Shown here: in pieces, positions 27,839 through 37,307 of the stretch
Position numbering within the stretch: the first letter of the stretch is position 1
How the letters are laid out: every line of letters starts with the position of its first letter
Assembly (NCBI RefSeq): GCF_005049105.1
Contig: NZ_SUKA01000001.1
Span: forward strand, 1,302,001 to 1,366,000
Reading direction: 5' to 3'
DNA from: Sphingobacterium alkalisoli
GTDB taxonomy: Bacteria; Bacteroidota; Bacteroidia; Sphingobacteriales; Sphingobacteriaceae
DNA length: 64,000 bases
Made by a program: the position numbers and the translations under genes
The notes under the pieces: model-generated
What the model saw: only the letters and a program-made list of their open reading frames with translations
The model's database searches: none
Told to the model about the DNA's origin: nothing

Positions 27839-28791
27839 CAATTCGTCCATTGGAAATCCATTTTACCCTGTTTCATGGAATTGTTCAGTACGTCAATTTC
27901 CAGTTTTAAGATTGATTCCAGCGAACTATAATCGATTTTGTCGGGATCATCGCCAGGTCTGTGATAATCATCGTGACCACCTGTGTGAAAAAATAAAACA
28001 GGGATATTCTTTTTATAAAAGGACGTTTGATCGGAACCACCGTTTCCGTCCCTGCTTAAGTTAAATTTAATATCGCTTGTGATTCCTTCGAATATTGATG
28101 GAAATTTAGAACTGGTGCCATAACCAATTATAGCTAGTCCGTTATCTGGATTATATCGGCCTATCATATCCATATTGAGCATCCATTGAATATTCTCCAA
28201 TGGTATAGTCGGATTATCGGTGAAGTAACGTGATCCTACTAAACCCAATTCTTCCGCACCAAAACCTATAAATAGCATGTTGTACGCTTCTTTCTCTTTG
28301 TTGGTGGCAAAATGTCTTGCTAGTTCAAGTAAACCAGCAACGCCTGAGGCATTGTCATCGGCGCCGTTGTGTATTTGTCCTACACCTAATGAGTCTCGCG
28401 AACTTCCTTGATGTCCTGTGCCCAAATGATCATAGTGGGCGCCAATTATAATGGTGTAGGGTGCATCATTGTCTAAAAATCCAACTACATTGTCGGCCTG
28501 ACGGATACTATCTGAAACGGTTACACGACGGACTTTTGCCGTGAATGTTTGTCGGTAGCGTTTTTCTCCTTTGGGTGAAAGGCCATACTTCTTAAAGTGT
28601 TTTTCTATATAATTAGCTGCTTTATTGACTTCTTTAGAGCCTGTTCCGCGGCCTTTCATCTTGTCTGAAGCTAAATAGTAAATATGCTTCTTCAAATTCG
28701 CCTGTTTGATCTGAGCTGCTAAACATATTGGTAAGAGTAGCAGAATAGATAGGAAACTACTGATAAAGCTGATTTTTAAAGTGATTTTCAT
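27838..28791 (-). CDS. M28 family metallopeptidase
   Basis: A 317-residue exported zinc aminopeptidase-like enzyme. It has a signal peptide (1-26), then a PA-less M28 catalytic domain with metal ligands in IIGAHYDHLG (His), NGADDNASG (bridging Asp), the catalytic pair EELGLVGS (Glu-Glu) and MDMIGR (Asp), and the last His in HTGGHDDYH. It is periplasmic or surface-located and probably removes N-terminal residues. It is translationally coupled to the next gene by a TGATG overlap. Confidence 0.9.
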   Translation of the reverse strand: MKITLKISFISSFLSILLLLPICLAAQIKQANLKKHIYYLASDKMKGRGTGSKEVNKAANYIEKHFKKYGLSPKGEKRYRQTFTAKVRRVTVSDSIRQADNVVGFLDNDAPYTIIIGAHYDHLGTGHQGSSRDSLGVGQIHNGADDNASGVAGLLELARHFATNKEKEAYNMLFIGFGAEELGLVGSRYFTDNPTIPLENIQWMLNMDMIGRYNPDNGLAIIGYGTSSKFPSIFEGITSDIKFNLSRDGNGGSDQTSFYKKNIPVLFFHTGGHDDYHRPGDDPDKIDYSSLESILKLEIDVLNNSMKQGKMDFQWTN

Positions 28792-28862
28792 CCGTATAAA
28801 TCTGTTTTCAATGGCAATGATGGTAGCATATCCAAACTTAGGTGAGCTTAACTTTTTACAAG

Positions 28863-29513
28863 TTAATCCTCTAACATCTCACTATTCACACTTTCCTCTT
28901 CTTTGTGTTCTTCTTTAAAGTATCTCTTTTGAAAGAGTAAAATTAGAACCACGCCAACCGATATCGCAGAATCGGCTACATTAAATACTGGCCGAAAAAA
29001 TAAGAAGTGATCACCGCCCCATATTGGGAACCAGCTCGGGAAATGACCTTCTATTAACGGAAAATACAGCATATCTACTACTTTGCCATGTAAGAATGAT
29101 GCGTATCCGCCCCCTTCAGGAAAAAGTACTGCCTTTGTGTAAAAATCACTTTCACTGAAGATCATACCATAAAATACGCAATCAATGATATTACCTAGTG
29201 CACCGGCAAATATGAGCGCTACATTTAGGGTAAAGCCTCTATGATATTTATTTTTGACCATATAATGAAGGCCATAGCCAATGCCAATGACGGCAATAAT
29301 ACGGAAGATACTCAGAAAGAGTTTACCATATTCACCTCCGAATTCCATTCCATAGGCCATTCCAGGGTTTTCAATGAAATGAATAAGAAATTTGTTGCCA
29401 AGTATGCTGAAATCTTGGCCTATCGTCATATTGAGTTTGACCCAGAATTTTGATAGTTGATCAACGAGTAGAATAAGAAAGATAAGAGTTATAGGTCGCG
29501 TGTAGCCTTTCAT
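28863..29513 (-). CDS. lspA: Lipoprotein signal peptidase
   Basis: The aspartic membrane peptidase (signal peptidase II) that removes signal peptides of prolipoproteins after lipidation. The 216-residue protein has four membrane segments; the catalytic Asp residues sit in GNIIDCVFYG and VFNVADSAISVG. It is longer than E. coli LspA (about 165) because of an insertion (about 130-165, including LFPEGGGYASFLHGKV) and a Glu-rich C-terminal tail, both common in Bacteroidota. It lies downstream of the ileS and DksA-like genes, past a hairpin. Confidence 0.94.
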   Translation of the reverse strand: MKGYTRPITLIFLILLVDQLSKFWVKLNMTIGQDFSILGNKFLIHFIENPGMAYGMEFGGEYGKLFLSIFRIIAVIGIGYGLHYMVKNKYHRGFTLNVALIFAGALGNIIDCVFYGMIFSESDFYTKAVLFPEGGGYASFLHGKVVDMLYFPLIEGHFPSWFPIWGGDHFLFFRPVFNVADSAISVGVVLILLFQKRYFKEEHKEEESVNSEMLED

Positions 29514-29525
29514 GATATAGAATAA

Positions 29526-29558
29526 AATGGTCTTTGCTCTGTTTAAGCAAAGACCATT
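29526..29558 (-). terminator. Hairpin between the DksA-like gene and lspA
   Basis: A perfect 13-bp stem (29526-29538 with 29546-29558), 7-nt loop, followed on the minus strand by TTTATTC. The T tract is short, so it may terminate only partly and allow some read-through into lspA. Confidence 0.6.
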
Positions 29559-29571
29559 CAGGTTTCAATTC

Positions 29572-29955
29572 TTAATATTGTTTGTTTTTTGCTTCGATAC
29601 TTAATGTCGTATGAGGAACTGCTTTCAAACGTTCTTTTTGAATTAATTTTCCAGTTTCACGGCAGATACCGTACGTTTTGTTTTCGATGCGTACCAATGC
29701 AGCTTCAAGATTGTCAATAAATTTCTTTTGACGAGCAGCCAACTGATTTACTTGCTCTTTCTCGAGCGTTGCGGAGCCGTCTTCTAAAGTTTTATAGGTT
29801 CCAGCTGTATCGTCTGTGCCGTTTGCGTTACTGTTGCTTAAAGTTCTTGTTAATGCTAATAACTCCTCTTTAGCAACACGCAGTTTCTCTAAGATAATCG
29901 ATTTGAATTCTTGTAGTTCCGAATCGCTGTATCGTGTTTTCTCCGTGTTTGCCAT
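29572..29955 (-). CDS. TraR/DksA family protein lacking the full zinc finger
   Basis: A 127-residue protein with a coiled-coil N-terminus (about 10-45, 70-95) and the DksA C-terminal motif YGICRETGKLI...RLKAVPHTTL. DksA-type proteins bind in the RNA polymerase secondary channel and modulate initiation with ppGpp. The usual four zinc Cys residues are reduced to one (in GICRETG), so zinc binding is lost, as in other Bacteroidota members I know. It is three bases downstream of ileS, so it is in that operon. Whether it still acts on polymerase is unknown. Confidence 0.85.
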   Translation of the reverse strand: MANTEKTRYSDSELQEFKSIILEKLRVAKEELLALTRTLSNSNANGTDDTAGTYKTLEDGSATLEKEQVNQLAARQKKFIDNLEAALVRIENKTYGICRETGKLIQKERLKAVPHTTLSIEAKNKQY

Positions 29956-29958
29956 AAC

Positions 29959-32900
29959 CTAATTTTTTTCGATTAATACCTTTAATTCTATACCGTTTAT
30001 TTCTATTATGTCTGACGACGTTAGTGTGTTTTCAAAAACCAATGAGTCAGCTAGTATTTCCGTGCAAATATAAAACAAATTGTTTCTTGTAGCCTCTTCT
30101 ATTTCAATATTTTGACTCAATAAAACGTTGATTCTGTCCGTGACTTCAAAATCTTTCTCTTTTCGAAGGTTCTGCACTCGATTTACCAACTCTCTAGCTA
30201 TACCCTCTTTTTTCAATTCATCTGTAATCTGTACATCCAATGCCACTGTCAAGTTTCCTAGATTGGCCACTTGCCAACCTGCGACATCTTCTGCGATAAT
30301 CTCCACATCGTCTAAAGAAATGATGTGTGCTGTTCCTGCTAACACGTAATTCCCATTCTTTTCGAGGTCGGCGATCTGATCGACGGTTAATGACTGGATG
30401 GCCGTTGTCACTAATTTCATATCCTTACCAACTTTCGCGCCAAGAGCTTTGAAATTGGGTTTTATTTTTTTCTTGATAATTCCGGTAGTATCCGTAATAA
30501 ATGCAATAGATTTGATGTTTGTTTCAGAAAGAATTAGATCTTTTACCTTCTCCACCTTCTCTTGGAATGCGTTATCTAAAACAGGTAATAATATCTTACT
30601 CAGGGGTTGACGTACATTTATTCCGGTTTTCTTACGTAAAGATAAAACCAACGACGAAATATTTTGTGCTAAGGCCATCCTTTCTTCCAGCGCTCTGTCT
30701 ACCAGGAGCGCATCGTAAGATGGGAAATCTGCCAAATGGACCGATTCGAAATTTTCCTTTTTAGTCACTGCATTTAAATCCAAATATAATTGATCAGAAA
30801 AAAATGGTGAGACAGGCGACATCAACTTGGCAATAGTGTCTAGACAAGTATACAATGTCTGATATGCCGAAATCTTATCTTGTGTATAATCACCTTTCCA
30901 GAAGCGACGACGACACAGCCGCACATACCAATTGCTCAAGTGTTCATCGACAAAGGTTTGGATAGCACGGGTTGCTTTAGTCGGTTCGTAATCCGCATAA
31001 TAACCGTCTACTTCCTGGATCAAGCTATTCAGTAATGATAATATCCAACGATCAATTTCTGGTCGATTTTCATTTGCAACATTCGGTTCGGAATAGCTGA
31101 AATTATCAATATTTGCGTATAATGAAAAGAAAGCATATGTATTGTACAAAGTGCCGAAAAACTTACGGCGTACTTCATCTAATCCTTCCTCGTTAAATTT
31201 TAAATTGTCCCACGGAGCTGCATTGCTAATCATATACCAGCGTGTAGCATCGGCACTGTATTTCTCAATCGTAGCGAATGGATCTACTCCATTACCTAAT
31301 CGCTTGGACATTTTGTTGCCATTTTTGTCTAAGACAAGTCCGTTAGATACCACATTTTTGAAAGCTACAGAACCCCGAATCATGGTGGAGATTGCATGTA
31401 GAGTGAAGAACCAGCCTCTGGTTTGGTCCACACCTTCGGCGATGAAATCTGCCGGAAAAGCATGATTGTACTCTTCTTTGAATGGTAGCTTGTCTCCTTT
31501 AGCCAATTTGTCATAATCCAAGCCCCATTGCGCATAGGGCATTGCCCCGGAATCAAACCAAACGTCGATCAGATCTGGCTCGCGAAACATTTTTTGTCCA
31601 CCGTCAGACACCAGTACCAAATGATCTACGTATGGTCGGTGTAAGTCTAGGTGCGCTGTATCAAATTTTGCTAAATATGCTGTATTGACTTCTTTTTCAT
31701 TTTCGGAAAGCACATCAGATGCAAGAGATGCTTCTAGATACCTTTTCAATTCCGGCATGGAACCAATGCAAATTTCTTCGTTTTCATCTTCCGAACGCCA
31801 TATCGGTAGCGGGGTGCCCCAGTAACGCGAACGGGACAAGTTCCAGTCGACCAAATTCTCCAGCCAGTTGCCGAATCGACCCGAACCTGTAGCCTCGGGT
31901 TTCCAGTTGATAGTTTTGTTTAGCGCTACCATTTCTTCTTTCATGGCAGTTGTGCGGATAAACCAGCTATCTAGCGGATAATATAAAACCGGTTTGTCTG
32001 TACGCCAACAGTGTGGATAGGTATGCTCATATTTTTTTACATCGAAGGCCTTGTTGTCCTCTTTCAATTTAATTGCAATCAGAACGTCTGTAGGGCGGAA
32101 ATCTTTTTCAGCTCGCTCGGCATCTGAATAGTATTCTTCTTTCACAAAACGGCCTGCAAAATCCGTGATTTCTTTCACAAAACGACCCGTACGGTCTACC
32201 GTCGGTACATCTTTTCCATTTTCATCCTTAACAAAAATACCCGGAACATCATTTTCCTTTGCAACTCTAAAGTCATCACCACCATAGGTAGGGGCAGCAT
32301 GAACAATACCTGTACCATCCTCTGTGGTTACGAAGTCACCCGCAATTACCCGGAATGCTTTCTCTAATAACTCTTCGTTTGTTATATAGGGTAGTAGTTG
32401 TTCGTAACGTAATCCAAGAAGCTCTTCACCTACAAATTCTGCCACTATTTCCCAAGGAATGGTTTTGTCACCAAGATTGTAGTCCTGAAAAGAAATTTGT
32501 TGACCTTCAGCCTTAAAATGCTTGCTGATTAGGTTTTTTGCTAAAATTACGGAAACCGGTGATCCGGTGTATTGATTGAATGTTTTTATTTTAACGTATT
32601 CGATTTTCTTCCCTACTACCAAGGCTGTGTTGCTTGGTAATGTCCAGGGTGTGGTCGTCCAAGCAATAAAAGCAACATCTTCTTCTTCGGTTTCGACCAA
32701 AGTCGAGATCAGCGGATGGATTTGATCTTTTACCAAACGAAACTCGGCAACAATCGTGGTGTCTTTTACATCTTTATACGTACCCGGTTGGTTCAATTCG
32801 TGCGAACTTAGCCCAGTTCCAGCAGCAGGGGAGTAGGGTTGTATGGTATATCCCTTATAAAGGAGACCTTTTGTGTACAATTCTTTCAACAAATACCATA

Positions 32901-33372
32901 GTGTCTCGATGTACTCATTCTGATAGGTGATATAAGGCTTTTCCAGATCTACCCAGTAGCCCATTTTTTCGGTTAGATCGTTCCAGACGTCAGTGTACTT
33001 CATTACTTCTTTACGGCAGGCTGCGTTATATTCTTCAACAGATATTTTTTTACCGATATCTTCTTTGGTAATGCCTAATGTCTTTTCCACAGCCAATTCA
33101 ATTGGAAGCCCATGTGTATCCCATCCGCCTTTACGTTTTACCTGAAAACCCTTTAAGGTTTTGTAGCGACAGAAAATATCTTTGATACTTCTTGCCATAA
33201 CATGGTGGATTCCGGGCATACCGTTTGCCGAGGGGGGGCCTTCGTAAAAGGTGTATGGTTTACTCGCAGGACGGTTTGATACACTTTTTGCGAAAATGTC
33301 CTGAGATTCCCAACGCTTCAATACTTCTTTTCCGATTTCCGGTAAATTCAACTGTTTATATTCCTTGTACAT
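29959..33372 (-). CDS. ileS: Isoleucyl-tRNA synthetase
   Basis: Charges tRNA-Ile with isoleucine. The 1137-residue class Ia synthetase has the HIGH-box equivalent GMPGIHH near residue 55, an editing CP1 domain (about 190-430, with TTPWTLPSN), the KMSKR loop at 687-691 and an anticodon-binding helical domain (about 730-900) with a long C-terminal part. The length and the Gly-Ile-His-His HIGH variant fit the eukaryote-like IleS2 type, which is often less sensitive to mupirocin; the resistance aspect is inference. A -7 motif (TAGCTTTG, 33414-33421) lies 41 bases upstream. It is followed by the DksA-like gene. Confidence 0.95.
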   Translation of the reverse strand: MYKEYKQLNLPEIGKEVLKRWESQDIFAKSVSNRPASKPYTFYEGPPSANGMPGIHHVMARSIKDIFCRYKTLKGFQVKRKGGWDTHGLPIELAVEKTLGITKEDIGKKISVEEYNAACRKEVMKYTDVWNDLTEKMGYWVDLEKPYITYQNEYIETLWYLLKELYTKGLLYKGYTIQPYSPAAGTGLSSHELNQPGTYKDVKDTTIVAEFRLVKDQIHPLISTLVETEEEDVAFIAWTTTPWTLPSNTALVVGKKIEYVKIKTFNQYTGSPVSVILAKNLISKHFKAEGQQISFQDYNLGDKTIPWEIVAEFVGEELLGLRYEQLLPYITNEELLEKAFRVIAGDFVTTEDGTGIVHAAPTYGGDDFRVAKENDVPGIFVKDENGKDVPTVDRTGRFVKEITDFAGRFVKEEYYSDAERAEKDFRPTDVLIAIKLKEDNKAFDVKKYEHTYPHCWRTDKPVLYYPLDSWFIRTTAMKEEMVALNKTINWKPEATGSGRFGNWLENLVDWNLSRSRYWGTPLPIWRSEDENEEICIGSMPELKRYLEASLASDVLSENEKEVNTAYLAKFDTAHLDLHRPYVDHLVLVSDGGQKMFREPDLIDVWFDSGAMPYAQWGLDYDKLAKGDKLPFKEEYNHAFPADFIAEGVDQTRGWFFTLHAISTMIRGSVAFKNVVSNGLVLDKNGNKMSKRLGNGVDPFATIEKYSADATRWYMISNAAPWDNLKFNEEGLDEVRRKFFGTLYNTYAFFSLYANIDNFSYSEPNVANENRPEIDRWILSLLNSLIQEVDGYYADYEPTKATRAIQTFVDEHLSNWYVRLCRRRFWKGDYTQDKISAYQTLYTCLDTIAKLMSPVSPFFSDQLYLDLNAVTKKENFESVHLADFPSYDALLVDRALEERMALAQNISSLVLSLRKKTGINVRQPLSKILLPVLDNAFQEKVEKVKDLILSETNIKSIAFITDTTGIIKKKIKPNFKALGAKVGKDMKLVTTAIQSLTVDQIADLEKNGNYVLAGTAHIISLDDVEIIAEDVAGWQVANLGNLTVALDVQITDELKKEGIARELVNRVQNLRKEKDFEVTDRINVLLSQNIEIEEATRNNLFYICTEILADSLVFENTLTSSDIIEINGIELKVLIEKN

Positions 33373-33560
33373 CCGTGTGTATTGTTCTAAAATTTCCTCT
33401 ATAAATAAGTTCTCAAAGCTAGAGGGGAGGCCGATAAGTTTGAGGTCGCTAATTTAACGAATATTATGTAAAGGTAAAAGAGGGGATTTTTTAAGTGTAA
33501 TCATCCTTATTGTGGATAACAGATAAAAGTTTTTATATTTATTGGATATATATCTCCAAT

Positions 33561-33860
33561 ATGAAAGGTACAGCACTGGGTAAAAATATTTTATATGGTC
33601 AGATAGGCGCGTGCCTGTTTTTAATCCTTACTGTTCTATACACGAACTATTACACTGTCCTTCCGGAAATTGTAAATACCCTATTTGGAAGGATTCACAA
33701 TTTAGCTATGATTCCGGTGTTGGGGTTTCTGCTTTTTTCGTTTGGATACGGACTGTTTAAGCTCCTTGTTAAAAGAGGATATAACCTTACAAATGTTCTG
33801 ATTGCTATTTTGGGAGGTATATCGGTCGGATGGGTTTTAAAGGAATTCATACTTCAATAA
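33561..33860 (+). CDS. Small membrane protein of unknown function
   Basis: A 99-residue protein with three membrane segments (about residues 9-28, 40-65 and 78-97) and few charges. The frame can be extended 17 codons upstream to a TTG, but ATG 33561 gives a compact membrane protein and is preferred. I recognise no family. It is divergent from ileS and convergent with the IscA-type gene, with which it shares a 20-bp perfect terminator. Confidence 0.65.
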   Translation: MKGTALGKNILYGQIGACLFLILTVLYTNYYTVLPEIVNTLFGRIHNLAMIPVLGFLLFSFGYGLFKLLVKRGYNLTNVLIAILGGISVGWVLKEFILQ

Positions 33861-33905
33861 GCGAACAAAGACTTGAAATTACCGCCAAGTCTTTGTTCGC
33901 TTATT
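33856..33905. terminator. Bidirectional terminator, 20-bp perfect stem
   Basis: 33856-33875 and 33886-33905 are perfectly complementary with a 10-nt loop (core GCGAACAAAGACTTG). The stem covers the stop codon of the membrane-protein gene and reaches the stop of the IscA-type gene. Confidence 0.9.
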
Positions 33906-34258
33906 TACGAGGAGAAGCTACTCCCGCAACCGCATGTACTCGTTGCGTTTGGATTGTTGAAGGTAAATCCTCTTGCGTCAAGTCCATTTTTGAAATCGAC
34001 TTCCATGCCCGCCAAATATAATCCATGCGCTTTATTCATAAATACACGGATCCCTTCTATTTCGTATTCCGAATCGCCTTCTTTCTTTTGGTCAAATCCT
34101 AAAATATAACTCATCCCCGAACAGCCTCCACCTTCTACACCTAGGCGTAATCCGAAATCAGGCCCCAATTCTTGTTGATCGATTAATTTTTTTAGCTCTG
34201 AAACTGCACCTGAAGTTAATGTTACCGGAGCAGTCATGATTGTATTATCTGTATTCAT
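33905..34258 (-). CDS. A-type iron-sulfur cluster carrier (IscA/ErpA/HesB)
   Basis: A 117-residue A-type carrier that accepts and delivers Fe-S clusters. The three ligand Cys residues are visible: one in GGGCSGMSY and two in the C-terminal CGCGSSF. An acidic, Lys-containing loop (DQKKEGDSEYE) lies between. The family is divided into IscA, SufA and ErpA, but the sequence does not let me decide. A -7 motif TATTTTTG (34289-34296) lies about 30 bases upstream. No other suf/isc genes are adjacent. Confidence 0.9.
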   Translation of the reverse strand: MNTDNTIMTAPVTLTSGAVSELKKLIDQQELGPDFGLRLGVEGGGCSGMSYILGFDQKKEGDSEYEIEGIRVFMNKAHGLYLAGMEVDFKNGLDARGFTFNNPNATSTCGCGSSFSS

Positions 34259-34480
34259 TTCTTGCCTTTCCTATAGTGTATAGTTAAACAAAAATACATA
34301 TTTTTAACCACAAAATTTGATGCAGGAGATTTTTGACAATATGTAAACAATGCGGATAGTCAAAGCAAGATTAAAAAACGGCATAGTCGTCAGGATGTGA
34401 ACGTGTCACTGAAAATAGTGATGGAGATGTCTTATCGTCGATAGACGGGGGGCTCGAAATGTAGAATAAATTATTTATAT

Positions 34481-35008
34481 ATGAATTATACGGATTTTTT
34501 TGCACAGTTATTTGTTTTGACTTTTGGTGTATTTGCAGCGTTAGTTTTAGCATTTAGGATTATTTGGCCTAAGATCGAAAACTACCTATTAAAAATTAAT
34601 GCCATCAATCAAAGTAAGCTTTTAACCAAAGAAAATCTCCAATTGCGTTACACAGCTTATGAGCGCTTGATTTTATTGGTTCACCGCATTGCTCCAGAAC
34701 AAATTATGTTACGAAATCACGATCCGCAGCTGTCGATGGGGCAATTTAAGCAGATACTGATTACGGAAGTGGAAAGTGAATTTAATCATAATTTTACGCA
34801 ACAGCTTTATGTGTCAGATGCTGCTTGGACGGTGGTAAAAGATTTAAAGATTAACACCATTTCTTTGCTGCGGAATACAGCAAATGCATTGCCAAAAGAA
34901 GCGACCTTGGATCAGTATGTGGGGCTCGTGTTGAAACATGTAAATGAATTAGATGTAAATCCGTACGATGCTGCCCAACTCTTGCTGAAAAATGAGTTAA
35001 CAGCCTAA
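34481..35008 (+). CDS. Conserved-looking single-span membrane protein
   Basis: A 175-residue protein with one N-terminal membrane helix (about residues 6-28) and a soluble helical domain containing TAYERLILLVHRIAPEQI and FKQILITEVESEFNHN. The Tyr-Glu-Arg and His-Asn patterns suggest a defined fold, but I recognise no named family or activity. It sits between the IscA-type gene and glyA, on its own strand segment; the membrane anchor places the domain in the cytosol or periplasm without a clear choice. Confidence 0.75.
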   Translation: MNYTDFFAQLFVLTFGVFAALVLAFRIIWPKIENYLLKINAINQSKLLTKENLQLRYTAYERLILLVHRIAPEQIMLRNHDPQLSMGQFKQILITEVESEFNHNFTQQLYVSDAAWTVVKDLKINTISLLRNTANALPKEATLDQYVGLVLKHVNELDVNPYDAAQLLLKNELTA

Positions 35009-35120
35009 ATTTTTAAGGTTTTTTCTGAAAGCATTCGTTGATTGACGAGCGTATTTTATTTAATGGAATCAATTTTTTGAAAGATATCACATTGATATAC
35101 ATTATTTTTTAGGAATGTCG

Positions 35121-35128
35121 TATATTTG
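35121..35128 (+). promoter_or_regulatory. -7 promoter motif upstream of glyA
   Basis: TATATTTG is an exact TAnnTTTG match 46 bases before the glyA ATG. No TTTG is visible at the usual -33 distance. Confidence 0.35.
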
Positions 35129-35174
35129 CGGCTTATTAAAATAATTCTTCAAAATCCTATTTAATAAAACAATA

Positions 35175-36446
35175 ATGGAAAGAGATCAGGCCATATTTAA
35201 TCTTATAGCTGAAGAGCTAAAACGTCAAGAAGAAGGTATTGAATTAATCGCTTCTGAAAACTTTGTAAGCAAGCAAGTGATGGAAGCTGCTGGTTCAGTA
35301 TTAACAAACAAGTATGCAGAAGGTCTTCCGGGAAAGCGTTACTATGGGGGTTGTGAGGTAGTAGATGTAATTGAAACAATTGCTATCGACCGCGCCAAGC
35401 AACTTTTTGGAGCGGAGTGGGTGAATGTTCAACCCCACTCAGGAGCACAGGCTAATGCAGCTGTATTCTTGGCTATTTTAAAGCCTGGTGATAAAATATT
35501 AGGTTTTGACCTTTCGCATGGCGGACATTTAACGCATGGTTCTCCTGCAAACTTCTCAGGAAAGCTGTATCAGCCTTTATTTTATGGTGTAAAGCAGGAT
35601 ACTGGTCTGATCGATTACGAACAATTGGAAGAAACAGCATTAACAGAGAAGCCAAAAGTGATCATTTGTGGTGCTTCTGCTTATTCGCGTGATTGGGATT
35701 ATGCCCGTATTCGTGCCGTTGCAGATAAAATTGGCGCATTGGTGGTAGCCGACATTTCTCATCCTGCTGGATTAATTGCTCGTGGGTTATTGAATGATCC
35801 GCTTCCGCACTGTCATATCGTGACCACTACTACGCATAAAACGTTACGTGGTCCACGCGGAGGTATGATTATGGTTGGGAAGGATTTTGAAAACCCTTGG
35901 GGTATCAAAACTCCTAAAGGCGAAATACGTACGATTACGCAATTACTAGATCTAGCTGTGTTCCCAGGTACGCAAGGTGGTCCATTAGAACACACCATTG
36001 CTGCCAAAGCAATTGCTTATGGAGAGGCGCTATCGGATGAATACATGGAATATATTGTTCAAGTGAAGAAAAATGCAGCAGTCTTAGCGCAGTTCTTTGT
36101 TGAGAAAGATTATAACATTATTTCAGACGGTACAGATAATCACTTAATGCTAGTTGACCTTCGTAATAAGGATATCTCCGGTAAAGAGGCGGAAGCGGTA
36201 TTAGGATTGGCGGGGATCACGACCAACAAGAATATGGTTCCTTTTGATACACGTTCTCCTTTTGTTACATCAGGTGTTCGTTTCGGAACAGCGGCGATTA
36301 CAAGTAGAGGTATTAAGGAAACCGAAATTGTTCAGATCGGTGAACTGATTGACGAGGCGTTGTCAAATCGTGGGAACGAATCTCAATTGACCCGTATTCA
36401 TGAAAAAGTGAAAGCAATGATGGCTCAGTTTCCATTGTATAAATAA
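35175..36446 (+). CDS. glyA: Serine hydroxymethyltransferase
   Basis: The PLP enzyme interconverts serine and glycine with transfer of a one-carbon unit to tetrahydrofolate. The 423-residue protein has IELIASENF, the [12 protein letters not shown] block, [20 protein letters not shown] and the PLP-binding Lys222 in [14 protein letters not shown]. It is monocistronic, with an upstream -7 motif and its own terminator. Codon bias and promoter suggest strong expression. Confidence 0.97.
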   Translation: MERDQAIFNLIAEELKRQEEGIELIASENFVSKQVMEAAGSVLTNKYAEGLPGKRYYGGCEVVDVIETIAIDRAKQLFGAEWVNVQPHSGAQANAAVFLAILKPGDKILGFDLSHGGHLTHGSPANFSGKLYQPLFYGVKQDTGLIDYEQLEETALTEKPKVIICGASAYSRDWDYARIRAVADKIGALVVADISHPAGLIARGLLNDPLPHCHIVTTTTHKTLRGPRGGMIMVGKDFENPWGIKTPKGEIRTITQLLDLAVFPGTQGGPLEHTIAAKAIAYGEALSDEYMEYIVQVKKNAAVLAQFFVEKDYNIISDGTDNHLMLVDLRNKDISGKEAEAVLGLAGITTNKNMVPFDTRSPFVTSGVRFGTAAITSRGIKETEIVQIGELIDEALSNRGNESQLTRIHEKVKAMMAQFPLYK

Positions 36447-36465
36447 GCATAGAAAAATAATCAAT

Positions 36466-36501
36466 AAAAAAGCTCCGGAAATTAATTTTTGGAGCTTTTT
36501 T
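36466..36501 (+). terminator. Terminator of glyA
   Basis: An 11-bp stem AAAAAAGCTCC/GGAGCTTTTTT with a 14-nt loop and a run of T residues, beginning 19 bases after the stop. Confidence 0.82.
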
Positions 36502-36678
36502 TGTTGCATAGTATTTTAAGTGTGAATTAATGTTAAAAAGGGATGTGATAATTTGAAACATGAGATTTTTTCATTTGATTTGGATAGTTAAACAAAAAAC
36601 AATTGCCTATTGATATAAAATTACTCTTTTTAAAACTAGAAATAAGTGTGACTCTAACTTAAAATTAGGGAAATTATT

Positions 36679-37269
36679 ATGAAACTATCGAAAAATAAGA
36701 GTGATCAAGAGTTGATCCAAGAGTATATTAATGGCGATGAAGCTGGATTAAGGATTTTGATTGAGCGGTATAAAAGTAAAATTTATACCTCGATATATAT
36801 ACAGGTTAAAGACGAGTATCTTGCGGAAGATATATTTCAGGAAACATTTATAAAAGTAATAAATGTATTAAAAGCTGGAAAGTATAACGATGAGGGTAAA
36901 TTTTTACCTTGGGTTATGCGGATCGCACATAATATGGTAATAGATCACTTTCGTCGCGAAAAGCGTGGTCTTAATATTGTCAATGCAGATGGTTTTGATA
37001 TATTTGAGGTGCTCGATTTTGCAGATGAGGATGCGGAAAGCAAAATAGTTAGGACACAACGTGATATTGATTTGAAGAAGATTATTCAACTTTTACCAGA
37101 TGATCAAAAAGAGGTGTTGATTATGCGTCATTTTTGTGATATGAGCTTTAAAGAAATTGCGGAAATCACAGATGTCAGTATTAACACCGCATTAGGTAGA
37201 ATGCGTTATGCATTGAGTAACCTTCGCAAAATTATTGAAGATCATAACATGCTACTGCAAATAGGATAA
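36679..37269 (+). CDS. ECF-type RNA polymerase sigma factor
   Basis: A 196-residue sigma-70 family protein with region 2 (DEYLAEDIFQETFIKVI, then FLPWVMRIAHNMVIDHFRR, which binds the -10 element and core polymerase) and region 4 (LPDDQKEVLIMRHFCDMSFKEIAEITDVSINTA). This form, with the phrase YKSKIYTSIYIQVKDEY, is a well-conserved stand-alone ECF factor of Bacteroidota. No anti-sigma gene is adjacent, unlike the second sigma factor at 43.6-44.1 kb. It shares a terminator with the convergent SusD gene. Confidence 0.92.
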   Translation: MKLSKNKSDQELIQEYINGDEAGLRILIERYKSKIYTSIYIQVKDEYLAEDIFQETFIKVINVLKAGKYNDEGKFLPWVMRIAHNMVIDHFRREKRGLNIVNADGFDIFEVLDFADEDAESKIVRTQRDIDLKKIIQLLPDDQKEVLIMRHFCDMSFKEIAEITDVSINTALGRMRYALSNLRKIIEDHNMLLQIG

Positions 37270-37307
37270 TAAAAAAGCCAGATTTCTAGAAATCTGGCTT
37301 TTTTATT
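37268..37307. terminator. Bidirectional terminator between the sigma and SusD genes
   Basis: Arms 37268-37285 and 37290-37307 form a perfect 18-bp stem with a CTAG loop, including the last bases of both stop codons; poly-T on both strands. Confidence 0.92.

Noticed and set aside
33373..33509. T-box or other tRNA-sensing leader upstream of ileS
   Set aside because: The 5' region is short, with a -7 motif 41 bases from the ATG; no T-box sequence or terminator/antiterminator pair is seen.
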